Of a stretch of 64,000 nucleotides of DNA, positions 37,981-47,800 are shown piece by piece. This stretch comes from Chryseobacterium sp. SSA4.19 (lineage in GTDB: Bacteria; Bacteroidota; Bacteroidia; Flavobacteriales; Weeksellaceae). Location of the stretch: the NCBI RefSeq assembly GCF_022601875.1, contig NZ_JAKVIP010000002.1:76089-140088 (forward strand), in the 5' to 3' direction. A program made the position numbers and the translations under genes. The notes beneath the pieces are model-generated. The model was given only the letters and a program-made list of their open reading frames with translations, searched no databases and had not been told where the DNA came from. How positions within the stretch are numbered: the stretch's first letter is position 1; every line of letters starts with the position of its first letter.

Positions 37981-38649
37981 ATGCCACAATCGTACAAAGT
38001 TATTTTCGAAAACAACAGAAAATGGGTAGAATCTAAAATTGCAGAAGACCCGGATTTTTTTAAAGAGCTGGCAAAGACCCAAAATCCTGAATATTTATAT
38101 ATAGGATGTTCGGACAGCAGAGCAACAGCTGAAGAATTAATGGGTGCAAAGCCGGGTGAAGTTTTTGTTCACAGAAATATCGCCAATATTGTGAACACTT
38201 TGGACATGAGTTCAACAGCAGTTATTCAGTATGCCGTAGAACATCTGAAAGTAAAACACATTATTATCTGTGGCCATTACAACTGTGGAGGTGTAAAAGC
38301 TGCGATGACTCCTCAGGATCTTGGATTGCTCAATCCATGGCTGAGAACCATCCGGGATGTTTACAGAATTCACCAGAGCGAACTGGATGCTATTGAAGAT
38401 GATGGCAAACGTTATGACAGACTTGTGGAACTGAATGTTCAGGAACAATGTATTAACGTGGTTAAAATGGCATGTGTACAGGAAAGGTATATTTTAGAAG
38501 AATTTCCTGTTGTACATGGATGGGTATTTGACCTCAGAACAGGTAAGATTATTGATCTTGAGATTGATTTCGAAAAGATTTTAAAAGACATCCAGAAGAT
38601 CTACAACCTTACGAGTTCTGACTGGGTAATGAGCAGAAAAACTCAATAA
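37981..38649 (+). CDS. Beta-class carbonic anhydrase, first copy
   Basis: A 222-residue enzyme interconverting CO2 and bicarbonate. The zinc ligands are Cys43 (CSDSR, with the Asp45-Arg47 dyad), His99 and Cys102 (GHYNCGG). VFVHRNIANIV near 60-70 is characteristic. It is intracellular, with no signal peptide. It is the first gene of a block containing a small secreted protein, a SulP anion transporter and another carbonic anhydrase. This suggests a link with bicarbonate uptake. Confidence 0.96.
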   Translation: MPQSYKVIFENNRKWVESKIAEDPDFFKELAKTQNPEYLYIGCSDSRATAEELMGAKPGEVFVHRNIANIVNTLDMSSTAVIQYAVEHLKVKHIIICGHYNCGGVKAAMTPQDLGLLNPWLRTIRDVYRIHQSELDAIEDDGKRYDRLVELNVQEQCINVVKMACVQERYILEEFPVVHGWVFDLRTGKIIDLEIDFEKILKDIQKIYNLTSSDWVMSRKTQ

Positions 38650-38673
38650 TAGTTTTTCAAAAAAAATTGTGAA

Positions 38674-38973
38674 ATGAAAATCTGGAGTATTATTACATTA
38701 TTGTTTTTCCTGAATTTTACAGCCTTACCAAGTATAGCTGCTGTATTCGGCTGGGAACTTTCCAGAACCAATATTGTGATTAATGAAGAAGAGCCTCATT
38801 CTCATCCTACCTCTTTTACTGTTTACGAAAAGACATTACCGAAAACTTTAAATGTCTATGACTTTCTGAAGTTTTTTGAGCCTTCCATAGAAGGCAGATC
38901 TTTTGTACTGATCGATGATTCCTTTCATCTTTCGCCCTTACTGACTATATTTTCTCCGCCTCCGGAAGCTTAA
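38674..38973 (+). CDS. Small secreted or membrane-anchored protein, unknown function
   Basis: A 99-residue protein beginning with a hydrophobic segment (IWSIITLLFFLNFTALPSIAAVF, split by no charged residue), then a polar part rich in His, Pro and Glu (EEEPHSHPTSFTVYE). No family is recognised. It lies 24 bases after the first carbonic anhydrase and 140 bases before the SulP gene. It is kept in frame with a clean stop, so it is likely real. The location suggests a role with the transporter or anhydrase, but the sequence does not show one. Confidence 0.6.
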   Translation: MKIWSIITLLFFLNFTALPSIAAVFGWELSRTNIVINEEEPHSHPTSFTVYEKTLPKTLNVYDFLKFFEPSIEGRSFVLIDDSFHLSPLLTIFSPPPEA

Positions 38974-39113
38974 TCATAAAACAGATTTTTTGATTATTAT
39001 TCATATCAGGTTTTGATATGGAATACACCCCCGTTTTAAAATTTAAATTTTCAATCTTTTATAATTGATTTATTAAAGCTTGATAAGTCAGTTCTATTCC
39101 AGCAGTTTACATT

Positions 39114-40706
39114 ATGAAAAAAACATCATTAATAGGAGGAATCAAGGAGAATTTTCCGTCAGGACTCGTTGTATTCTTAGTAGCACTCCCGCTTTGTCTG
39201 GGAATTGCATTAGCTTCAGGAGCTCCGCCTCTATCCGGAATTATTGCGGGTATTGTAGGAGGCTTGGTTGTAGGATCAATCAGTAACTCTAATATATCGG
39301 TTTCTGGGCCGGCAGCAGGTTTGACAGCCATTGTCCTGACGGCCATTACAGAACTTGGTACGTTTGAAATCTTTCTTTGTGCAGGAATTATTGCAGGAAT
39401 TATTCAGCTGGTCTTAGGATTTGTAAAAGCAGGAAGTATTTCGAATTATTTCCCGAATAACGTCATTGAAGGCATGCTTGCTGCAATCGGAATCATTATT
39501 ATTTTAAAGCAAATTCCCCACGCTCTGGGATTCGATAAAGATTACGAAGGACATGAATCTATTTTTGACAACGGCTTAAATTTCGGATACTTTACGGAAT
39601 TGCTGGGGGCTCTTCACCCGGGAGCTGTTATTGTTACATTGGTTTCAATTGCTATTCTGATTGCCTGGGATAAAATTCATATGCTCAAAAGGCTGAAAAT
39701 GCTTCCCGGAGCTTTAGTTGCCGTAGTGGTAGGGATTCTTTTAAATGAAATCTTTAAACTTTCCGGCAGCTCTCTGGCAATCGGATCAGAACATTTGGTT
39801 TCCTTACCGGTCCCGAAGTCTCTTGATGATTTTAAAAATTTTGTTACCCTTCCTGATTTTTCAGGTTTCACGAATGGAAAAGTATGGATTGCAGGTGCCA
39901 CCATCGCTGTGGTGGCATCTATTGAAACCCTGCTCTGTATAGAAGCTTCAGACAGGCTCGACCAGCAAAGGAGAATTACCGATACGAATTTAGAGTTAAA
40001 AGCTCAGGGAATAGGAAATCTCGTCAGTGCTTTTATTGGCGGCCTTCCTATGACTTCGGTTGTGGTAAGAAGTTCGGCGAACGCCAATGCCGGAGCTACC
40101 TCCAAAGCATCAGCCATCATCCACGGGTTTTTACTGTTGCTGTGTGTAATTTCCATTCCTGTTGTATTAAATTTAATTCCTTTTGCTACATTAGCAGCGG
40201 TATTACTTTTGGTAGGATATAAATTGGCCAAGCCTGCAACATTCAAACATTTCTGGCATTTGGGAAAATTCCAGTTTATTCCGTTTGTGGCGACTGTTGT
40301 AGCTGTTGTGGCAACAGATTTATTAAAAGGTGTGGGAATAGGGCTTGCGATCTCCGTTTTCTATATCCTTCAGGGAAATATGAAAAGAGCCTATTATCTG
40401 AGCCGTGAAAAGTTGAATAATGCAGACGGGATTATGATAAAGCTTGCGGAAGAAGTTTCATTCCTGAATAAAGCTGCGATTAAGAAAACCCTGAAAAACA
40501 TCAAGCCTAATTCTGCTGTAACGATTGATGCGCGGGGAACTTCCTATATCGCTACGGATGTCTTGGAAATGATTCAGGATTTTGCCAATATCCGGGCTAA
40601 AGAAGAAGATATCAATGTAGAACTGTTAGGTTTTAAAACATCATACCGGGATTATGAGAGGGATGAAGATTCTCACATCGTAGTTACCCACAATAGAGCC
40701 ATGTAA
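39114..40706 (+). CDS. SulP-family anion (probably bicarbonate) transporter
   Basis: A 530-residue membrane protein with about twelve hydrophobic segments. Sulphate-transporter-family marks are PSGLVVFLVALPLCLGIALASGAP (split over the first helix, 15-38), ISVSGPAAGLTAIV near 61-74 and a conserved VASIETLLCIEASDRLD near 263-279. The C-terminal STAS domain begins near 450 and contains ITIDARGTSYIATDVLEM-like sequence (about 465-485). SulP proteins next to carbonic anhydrases are often bicarbonate carriers (BicA-like). The two flanking anhydrase genes support that over sulphate. Sodium dependence cannot be judged. Confidence 0.93.
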   Translation: MKKTSLIGGIKENFPSGLVVFLVALPLCLGIALASGAPPLSGIIAGIVGGLVVGSISNSNISVSGPAAGLTAIVLTAITELGTFEIFLCAGIIAGIIQLVLGFVKAGSISNYFPNNVIEGMLAAIGIIIILKQIPHALGFDKDYEGHESIFDNGLNFGYFTELLGALHPGAVIVTLVSIAILIAWDKIHMLKRLKMLPGALVAVVVGILLNEIFKLSGSSLAIGSEHLVSLPVPKSLDDFKNFVTLPDFSGFTNGKVWIAGATIAVVASIETLLCIEASDRLDQQRRITDTNLELKAQGIGNLVSAFIGGLPMTSVVVRSSANANAGATSKASAIIHGFLLLLCVISIPVVLNLIPFATLAAVLLLVGYKLAKPATFKHFWHLGKFQFIPFVATVVAVVATDLLKGVGIGLAISVFYILQGNMKRAYYLSREKLNNADGIMIKLAEEVSFLNKAAIKKTLKNIKPNSAVTIDARGTSYIATDVLEMIQDFANIRAKEEDINVELLGFKTSYRDYERDEDSHIVVTHNRAM

Positions 40707-40754
40707 GCTCTTTATTACTATTTTTTTAATTTAAATATCATTCAAACAAATTAT

Positions 40755-41390
40755 ATGAAAGCACATACATCTGAAACCCAGTCAACCATTTCTCCGGAAA
40801 AAGCATTAAATTTTTTAAAGGAAGGAAATCAGAGATTCGTCAATAACCTTAAAGCCAACAGAGACCTTTTGGAGCAGGTAAATGCCACGCGTGAAGGTCA
40901 GTGGCCTTTTGCCGTAATTTTAAGCTGTATAGACAGCCGTACTTCGGCAGAACTTATTTTTGACCAGGGACTCGGGGATATTTTCAGTATCAGGATTGCC
41001 GGTAATTTTGTGAACCAGGACATTCTGGGTTCTATGGAATTCGGCTGTAATGTTGCGGGCTCTAAACTGGTTGTTGTTTTAGGGCATACCAAATGCGGTG
41101 CTTTGAAAGGCGGCCTTGATGCAGCACAAATCCAGGGAATGGGAATGGATAACCTGAACCATCTGATCAATCATTTTGAGCCTATTATCAAAGAAGTAAT
41201 CCAGGAAGGGGAAGAATATTCATCTAAAAACGGTGATCTTCTGGAAAGATTAAACCAGCAGAATGTAAGAAGCGCAATTGATGACATCCGTAATCAAAGC
41301 TCTACATTGAGAAACCTTGAAAATGAAGGGAGAATAAAAATCGTCGGAGCCAACTATGATGTAGAAACCGGAGTGGTAACCTGGTTGTAA
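40755..41390 (+). CDS. Beta-class carbonic anhydrase, second copy
   Basis: A 211-residue enzyme with zinc ligands Cys58 (CIDSR, with Asp60-Arg62), His111 and Cys114 (GHTKCGAL). FSIRIAGNFV near 76-85 is the family's central strand. It is only distantly like the first copy, belonging to the shorter 'clade' with G-H-T-K-C-G. It follows SulP by 48 bases and ends at a strong terminator, closing the block. No signal peptide. Confidence 0.95.
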   Translation: MKAHTSETQSTISPEKALNFLKEGNQRFVNNLKANRDLLEQVNATREGQWPFAVILSCIDSRTSAELIFDQGLGDIFSIRIAGNFVNQDILGSMEFGCNVAGSKLVVVLGHTKCGALKGGLDAAQIQGMGMDNLNHLINHFEPIIKEVIQEGEEYSSKNGDLLERLNQQNVRSAIDDIRNQSSTLRNLENEGRIKIVGANYDVETGVVTWL

Positions 41391-41462
41391 TGATCAGTAA
41401 AAGTTTTATACATTAGAATATGTTTCGTTAGATAAGTTGGCAGACATCAACATGCCTGTCAT

Positions 41463-41496
41463 GAGACCACCGGATCCGGTGGTCTCTTTATTTTTA
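41463..41496 (+). terminator. Terminator after the carbonic anhydrase block
   Basis: A perfect 24-base palindrome, GAGACCACCGGA followed by its reverse complement (41463-41486), then a T-rich tail. It lies about 70 bases after the anhydrase stop. Confidence 0.88.
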
Positions 41497-41593
41497 TTAA
41501 TACCGGAACCTGATTTCTCTTCCTAATTGAGGATAAGGAATTTCTCCAGGGTTTTGTTTGGTTTAAATTAATTAGGAAAAGTATGAAAATACT

Positions 41594-41601
41594 TACCTTT
41601 G
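41594..41601 (+). promoter_or_regulatory. -7 box of the gene at 41629
   Basis: TACCTTTG, a perfect -7 box, 27 bases before the ATG. No -33 TTTG at the right distance. Confidence 0.5.
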
Positions 41602-41628
41602 GAAACTGAAACTGGATGTATCAATGAT

Positions 41629-42054
41629 ATGAAAATATACGTAAACATTTGTATTACCGCAATCTTATTATTTCTCAATGGCCTTTCGAAAGCTCAGAAA
41701 CCAGTTAATGATACTTTAGTATACCTTAAAAAGTTCGAAACCAATAAAGAAAAATATATTGGAAAACCGTTCTCTTTATTGTTAAAAGATATGGTTCAGC
41801 TGCAACCGAAGAAAGCCAAATCCGATTTCAGGGAAGACCTTAATAACCCTCTTCCAAATACCTCATTCACATTTTCACAAAAAGAGATGGGTTCAAGACC
41901 TGAAGCGACTCTAAGCATCAGATGGAAGGCTGACGACAGTCCAACGGCACCTATTGAATTTTTTGAACAGGAACACAACTATTTTTTTACACTAAACGAA
42001 AGGAATTTCTTTGAAAAAAAGATCATAAAGGATATTATTGTTTATAAAAAATAA
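41629..42054 (+). CDS. Small secreted protein, unknown function
   Basis: A 141-residue protein from ATG 41629. The open frame reaches 41599, but that start would sit right at the -7 box, and the signal peptide (MKIYVNICITAILLFLNGLS, cleavage near KAQ) begins at 41629. The mature part is Lys-rich, with PFSLLLKDMVQLQPKKAK and a C-terminal FFEKKIIKDIIVYKK. No family is recognised. It is a single gene between two terminators and convergent with pth. Confidence 0.72.
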   Translation: MKIYVNICITAILLFLNGLSKAQKPVNDTLVYLKKFETNKEKYIGKPFSLLLKDMVQLQPKKAKSDFREDLNNPLPNTSFTFSQKEMGSRPEATLSIRWKADDSPTAPIEFFEQEHNYFFTLNERNFFEKKIIKDIIVYKK

Positions 42055-42074
42055 AACCTCCGTAAAAGAGGCTT
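42043..42074 (-). terminator. Possible terminator of pth
   Basis: On the minus strand AAGCCTC, a 7-base loop, GAGGTTT, then a T-rich tail, with one G-T pair. It overlaps the end of the convergent secreted-protein gene. Confidence 0.45.
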
Positions 42075-42098
42075 ATGATTTTATATATCGTGATATTT

Positions 42099-42662
42099 TT
42101 ACTTTCCGTTAAATGAAGACATGGTATTATTAATACCTGCAAAAACAAATGACAGGCATGCTTTCGAAAACTTTTCGATTCTTTCCGGAAGCTTTTCTGT
42201 CTCTTCTTCATTCCATGTTCCCAATACGTAATCCACCTGCCTGCCTTCTGAGAATTCTGCGGAAATGCCAAAGCGGAGCCGCGCATAATTTTGGGTCTGC
42301 AATACTTCATTGATATTTTTCAGCCCGTTATGGCCTGCATCAGATCCCTTTCCCTTCAATCTAAGAGTACCGAAAGGCAACGCAAGATCATCGGTAATGA
42401 TCAATACATTTTCCAAAGGTATATTTTCTTTCTGCATCCAATACCTCAACGCATTTCCGGACAGGTTCATATATGTATCAGGCTTTAAAACCAATACTCT
42501 TCTGCCCTTATATTTCCCATCTGCCAACCATCCGAAATTAGTAGTATTAAAAGGTGTTTCCAGCGTTTCCGCTATTTTATCAGCTATTTTAAAACCTATA
42601 TTGTGACGTGTGTTTTCATATTCCGTTCCCTTGTTGCCGAGACCTACAATCAAATATTTCAT
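42099..42662 (-). CDS. pth: Peptidyl-tRNA hydrolase
   Basis: A 187-residue enzyme that frees tRNA from peptidyl-tRNA. The N-terminal YLIVGLGNKGTEYENTRHNI (3-22) contains the catalytic His at about 20 and the conserved Asn at about 10. KPDTYMNLSG, near 60-69, and a stretch KGKGSDAGHNGLKNI, near 103-117, are both diagnostic. Length is standard. It is transcribed alone from a -7 box 14 bases upstream. Confidence 0.97.
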   Translation of the reverse strand: MKYLIVGLGNKGTEYENTRHNIGFKIADKIAETLETPFNTTNFGWLADGKYKGRRVLVLKPDTYMNLSGNALRYWMQKENIPLENVLIITDDLALPFGTLRLKGKGSDAGHNGLKNINEVLQTQNYARLRFGISAEFSEGRQVDYVLGTWNEEETEKLPERIEKFSKACLSFVFAGINNTMSSFNGK

Positions 42663-42676
42663 AAAGAAATTTTTTG

Positions 42677-42684
42677 CAAAATTA
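42677..42684 (-). promoter_or_regulatory. -7 box of pth
   Basis: TAATTTTG on the minus strand, 14 bases before the ATG. It lies just downstream of the terminator of the neighbouring lipoprotein gene. Confidence 0.5.
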
Positions 42685-42690
42685 CAGTAT

Positions 42691-42727
42691 TAAAAGCAAA
42701 AAGCCCAACCTTTGAAAGATTGGGCTT
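42691..42727 (-). terminator. Terminator of the lipoprotein gene at 42749
   Basis: AAGCCCAA (42701-42708) and TTGGGCTT (42720-42727) form the stem. On the minus strand a T-rich run follows. Confidence 0.85.
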
Positions 42728-42748
42728 GATATTATGTATAAATATTTC

Positions 42749-43720
42749 CTATAATGGCTTGTATATATAGTTTACTCCATAACCTACCGTCATATAAGTT
42801 TGCGGATCATAGCGGTAATCTGTTGAATATAATATCGGTGTAGGAACCAATTGAGTAAGATCCGTTATTGAGATTCTTTTTGGACTGTTTCGTGACAAGA
42901 TCCAGCCGTCAGCATTCTTTTTATCGATAACATAAGGGGAAACCGCATCTGCAAAAAATAACTCTGATGATAAAATTCTTGAAATCTTATAAGCGCCTGG
43001 CAATAACGTAAACGGACTGATACCTGCATCATAGCTGGTATATCCAAAACTCAATCTTTTAGTTGGTGTCCCGTTCACGCCTCCGGTCATTGGACCATAT
43101 TCCCTTGTTACCTTTGCTACATTATCTCCGGCATATTCAAATTTAATAGTAGAATAATTGTCAAAAGAAGGGGCCCCTGAAACGTCAGGACCGCTTGACT
43201 TTTTGATTGATTCCAATTTCCCTGTTGATGCAGAATACACTAAGCTGTAACTTGTTTTTACTTTTCTATATAGCATCTGAGGACTTGGCGATGTAACTGA
43301 ATAAGGCGGAGTGGTTAATCTGTGATATACAGAACGGTCTTCTGAAATCTTCTCAAGTCTGCCTGTGCTTCCATACGTAAGCAGTTGCGTAAAATAAATA
43401 CTGTCTTTCTCTACTTTCCCGTTTTTATCAAGATCAAGAAAACCTTTAAAATCAATTTTACTGATCTTATCTCCGCTCCATGCTACATCCGTTACTGAAG
43501 TACTGTCTGTAATTACTTTTGATAGCTGCAACCCGTTATAATAATATGTTGCCAGCGTATCTGAATCCGTAATTTCTCTATATAAAGCTCTCGGACCGTT
43601 AAGCCCTGTATTTGCATTAATGTCAAGCAGCGGGTCTCCGTTTTCATCCAACAGATCTTTACAAGAATGGACCGTAGCAACGCCTACTAATAGTAAAACA
43701 AAATAAAAAAGTCGTTTCAT
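42749..43720 (-). CDS. Lipoprotein, paralogue 1 of a local pair, unknown function
   Basis: A 323-residue protein with a lipoprotein signal ending VATVHSC (Cys20). The mature part starts with an acidic segment (KDLLDENGDPLLDIN). It then contains many short strands with 'I-x-x-I-x-F/Y' rhythm, similar to YD-repeat-like or DUF4595-like lipoproteins of Bacteroidota, though no family is certain. The C-terminus (ISPFTLLPGAYKISRILSSE and ending NYIYKPL) matches the next gene (INPYTTLPKEYFMV, ending KYIYKAL). The two genes are thus paralogues. Each has its own -7 box. Confidence 0.72.
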   Translation of the reverse strand: MKRLFYFVLLLVGVATVHSCKDLLDENGDPLLDINANTGLNGPRALYREITDSDTLATYYYNGLQLSKVITDSTSVTDVAWSGDKISKIDFKGFLDLDKNGKVEKDSIYFTQLLTYGSTGRLEKISEDRSVYHRLTTPPYSVTSPSPQMLYRKVKTSYSLVYSASTGKLESIKKSSGPDVSGAPSFDNYSTIKFEYAGDNVAKVTREYGPMTGGVNGTPTKRLSFGYTSYDAGISPFTLLPGAYKISRILSSELFFADAVSPYVIDKKNADGWILSRNSPKRISITDLTQLVPTPILYSTDYRYDPQTYMTVGYGVNYIYKPL

Positions 43721-43746
43721 TCCGATAGGGATTATTTATTTTTTCA

Positions 43747-43754
43747 CAAATATA
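43747..43754 (-). promoter_or_regulatory. -7 box of the lipoprotein gene at 42749
   Basis: TATATTTG on the minus strand, 26 bases before the ATG. No TTTG at -33. Confidence 0.5.
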
Positions 43755-43821
43755 ATTTTTTTTTGAATAAAAACCATGTATTTATTCATTTTCAGATAAA
43801 ACCATCAAAGGACGATTGGTA

Positions 43822-44694
43822 TTATAACGCTTTATATATGTATTTAATTGTCTGGCTCTGGTCAGAAGTTGGGTAATTCTGAGAATCATAAAGATAATTT
43901 TTCGGAATAGGAATAGGTGGACCCGCAGGATTCTGTACCGTTATTTTCCCCACATTATTTGAAGAGAGCATATAGAAATTTGCCTGGAATAGTGTGGAAG
44001 TTACCATAAAATACTCTTTTGGCAAAGTGGTATAGGGATTTATTTTGGTATCATAATTTTCATAGGCATACGATACGGTTACCGCAGTAGAAAGATCAGG
44101 ATTGGCTCCGTCCATCAGCATCGTACTATGGTCTACTTTAGCAACATTATTCGCAGAGAATGTAAACTTAGATTCTATATAATGAGTGTATGACGCACTT
44201 CCGGCCAGTTTTTTCTTTTCAATAATCCTGTACAGCTGTCCGTTGGCATCATAGAAAACTGTAAAATCACTATGGTTAGATATCACCCCTAATGCTGTAT
44301 GATCCATCGTAAACGATGAAAGCTTTCCGCTTGTATAAGTAAGTGTATACATATTATCAATGACATGCGGATTTGCATTATCCTGATATTTGATCTGTGT
44401 TATTTTTCCCCCTGAGTAGGTTGTTGTAGCGGTAATTGTGTTGCTGGAGCCGGCATCTCTGATATAGGCCTGGGAAAGAATTCCTGCATTGGTAATGTAT
44501 TCTTCCAGATCAATATTCCCGCTTTTTATTTTGCTTAGTATTCTTGGTCCTGTAATGGTTGGTGTTGTCCCGCCGGAAGTATTGTTATTGTTATTGTTAT
44601 TCTGGTTCGGCGGATCTTCTGTGGTATTATCACATGAAACAACAAAAGCAAGTGCTAATGCCACACAAGATGAAAGAAAGTACTTTTTTATCAT
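43822..44694 (-). CDS. Lipoprotein, paralogue 2 of a local pair, unknown function
   Basis: A protein of 290 residues from ATG 44694. The open frame starts at 44715, but the signal peptide begins MIKKYFLSSCVALALAFVVSC and the -7 box lies at 44713-44720, so the later ATG is preferred. After the lipid Cys comes an Asn run (about eight Asn), a Thr/Gly linker and then strand-rich repeats such as ITQIKYQDN. The C-terminal 90 residues align by eye with the downstream paralogue. Function is unknown. A surface-exposed lipoprotein is likely. Confidence 0.72.
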   Translation of the reverse strand: MIKKYFLSSCVALALAFVVSCDNTTEDPPNQNNNNNNNTSGGTTPTITGPRILSKIKSGNIDLEEYITNAGILSQAYIRDAGSSNTITATTTYSGGKITQIKYQDNANPHVIDNMYTLTYTSGKLSSFTMDHTALGVISNHSDFTVFYDANGQLYRIIEKKKLAGSASYTHYIESKFTFSANNVAKVDHSTMLMDGANPDLSTAVTVSYAYENYDTKINPYTTLPKEYFMVTSTLFQANFYMLSSNNVGKITVQNPAGPPIPIPKNYLYDSQNYPTSDQSQTIKYIYKAL

Positions 44695-44712
44695 AATATT
44701 AGTTAATTCCGT

Positions 44713-44720
44713 CAAATATA
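44713..44720 (-). promoter_or_regulatory. -7 box of the lipoprotein gene at 43822
   Basis: TATATTTG on the minus strand, 18 bases before the ATG at 44694. It supports that start. Confidence 0.5.
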
Positions 44721-44862
44721 AATTATTTTACCTAATTTTCCTTTGAATTTTTAATGAAGTGGCAAAAAAGATAAAAATCCAAAAACTTTCGCTTTCGGAT
44801 TTTTGATTATTAAAGTTGATTTAATGCTCTTTAAGAGGTATTAAAAAATTATTGCTTTTGCC

Positions 44863-47800
44863 TCAATTTTTCTCTTTCTCAAGAATTGATTTCAACAGAT
44901 GATTAACTTCTTTTACATTAACAATATTATCCTTCCTCATCATCAGCTGATTTCCTTCTTTACCTGATTTCTCTTTCAGCTGTGCTTCTCTTGGATTTTG
45001 AGTAAGATAACTGATAATATGTCTGAACTTATGGGTCTGATAAAATTTGTCCTGAGGATTATTCGGAAAATAACCCAGGAATACTGCGTTTTTCATGACA
45101 ATCTTCTCAAATCCGATTTCTGCCGCAAGCCATTTTAAGCTGACACTTTTCAAGAGGTTTTTAGCCTCTTCCGGCAATGGGCCAAAACGGTCGGTAAGCT
45201 CCGCTTCGAATTGTTCCAGACTTTTCTCATTATCAATATCTGCCAGTTTCTGATACAGCAATAATCTTTCTTCCGTATTTGAAATATACTCATCAGGTAG
45301 CATCAGTTCCAGATCGGTATCAATATTGACATCCTTTGTCGTTTTAAAAAGTTTATTTCTCTCTTCCTCGTTTTCAAATAAATTTTCAAACTCCTGGTCA
45401 TCCTTTAATTCCTCCAAAGCTTCCTGCATCAGTTTCTGATAGGTTTCGAAACCCATTTCAGTAATAAAGCCGCTTTGCTCAGCTCCGAGAAGGTCTCCGG
45501 CACCCCGGATTTCTAGATCTTTCATCGCAATCTGGAAACCGCTTCCAAGATCTGAAAACTGCTCAATTGCCTCCAGCCTTTTTCTGGCATCGCTGGTCAT
45601 CATATCATAAGGCGGCGTAATCAGATAACAGAATGCCTTCCTGTTGCTTCGCCCTACCCTGCCTCTCATCTGGTGAAGATCTGCCATCCCGAACCGCTGT
45701 GCATCATTAATGAAAATCGTATTGGCATTGGGAACATCCACGCCGCTTTCTATAATGGTTGTGGAAACCAGAACGTCATATTTACCTTCCATGAAATCCA
45801 GCACATTTTTCTCAAGTTGCTTGCCTTCCATCTGGCCATGTCCCGTTATAACCCTTGCATCCGGAACCAGCCTCTGGATAAGCCCGGCAATATCTTTCAG
45901 GTTTTCAATTCTGTTATTGATAAAATACACTTGCCCGTCACGTTGAATTTCATAAGAAACGGCATCCCGAATCGTCTCTTCATTGAACCCGATAATATGA
46001 GTATCTACAGGCTGTCTGTTAGGCGGCGGTGTCTTGATCACCGATAAATCCCGGGCCGCCATTAAAGAAAACTGCAGTGTCCTCGGAATCGGAGTCGCTG
46101 TTAAGGTCAACGTATCCACATTGTTTTTTAAGGTTTTCAGTTTATCTTTTACCGATACTCCGAATTTATGTTCTTCATCGATAATCAAAAGCCCAAGATC
46201 TTTAAACTTAACGGCACTGCCCGCCAGCTGATGGGTTCCTATAATAATATCGACTTTACCGTTTTTCAGGTCAGCAAGAGTTTCAGATTTTTGCTTTGCC
46301 GTTCTGAAACGGTTGACATACGCTACGTTTACCGGAAAATCTTTTAATCTTTCTTTAAAACTTCTGTAATGCTGAAACGCAAGAATCGTGGTCGGAACAA
46401 GAACAGCTACCTGTTTTCCGTCAGTTGCCGCTTTGAATGCTGCACGAACCGCTACTTCTGTTTTTCCGAAACCTACATCTCCACAAACCAAACGGTCCAT
46501 TACCGTATCGGCCTCCATGTCTTTTTTTACATCAATGGTAGCCTTTTCCTGATCCGGTGTATCTTCATACAAGAAACTTGCTTCCAATTCATTCTGCAGG
46601 TAAGAATCAGGTGTATAGGCAAATCCTTTTGCGGTTTTTCTCTGTGCATATAACTTGATCAGGTCAAAAGCAATCTGTTTTACTTTGGCTTTTGTTTTTT
46701 GTTTCAAAGATTTCCATGTCGGAGAACCTAATTTGCTTAATACAATTTCTCTTCCTTCCGGGCCGTTATACTTTGAAATCTTGTGAAGCGAATGAATACT
46801 TACATATAACAAGTCCCCGTTTTTATAAGTCAGCTTGAAGCATTCCTGTATCTTTCCGTCATTATTTACTTTGACCAAACCCATGAATTTTCCAATTCCG
46901 TGATCGATATGGGCAATATAATCACCAATCTTCAGAGACATCAGGTCCTTTAAAGTAAGCTGCTCAGATTTAGCAAAGGTATTTTTGGCTTTATAACGCT
47001 GATAACGATCAAAAATCTGATGGTCCGTATATACTGAAAATTTATTTCCATGATCTACAAACCCTTCATGAAGCTCGGATGTAAAGCTTTTAAACGGAAG
47101 CTCCCGTTCAAGTTCTTCAAAAATCAATTCCAATCTTTCTTTCTGCTTTTCGGATGAAAAGGAAATCCAGGTATCATATCCTTCACTTTGCCTGGCCTCC
47201 AGATCTTCAGCAAGCATTTCAAAATTTTTATGAAAAGAAAGCTGCGGATTCTGATCAAGTTTTATTTCGGTCCATTCAATTAGGCCTTCTATCTGAACAC
47301 TCCCTAAATCAACCGTTTTAAATTTTTTATAATCAAATAAAAATTCCTGGTCTGATATAAACAGCTCCTGTGGTGACCGGTGTGCAATATCTTTGCTTAA
47401 GGCTTCATACTTTTCCAGGGATTTTTCATAAAATGTTTTCAGCTTCTGCATGCAGAGAATCCCATTTTTAGAGATAACAAAACTTTTTTCAGGCAACAGC
47501 TGCAACAGAGAAATCCGGCTGCCGGTTACTGTGAAATTCATATTAGACACCAATTGAAACTCATTTATTTTGCTTACTGAAAGCTGGGTTTCAATATCAA
47601 ATGTTTTAATGCTTTCCACCTCATTCCCAAAAAAAGTGATCCGGTAGGGTTTTTCATTAGAAAAAGAGAAAACATCCACGATCCCTCCCCTGACTGAAAA
47701 TTCACCGGGTTCAGAAACAAAATCAGCCTGCTGAAAATGATAATGATGCAACAGCTCATCTACAAAATTGAAATCCAGCTGATCACCAACTTTAATATGA

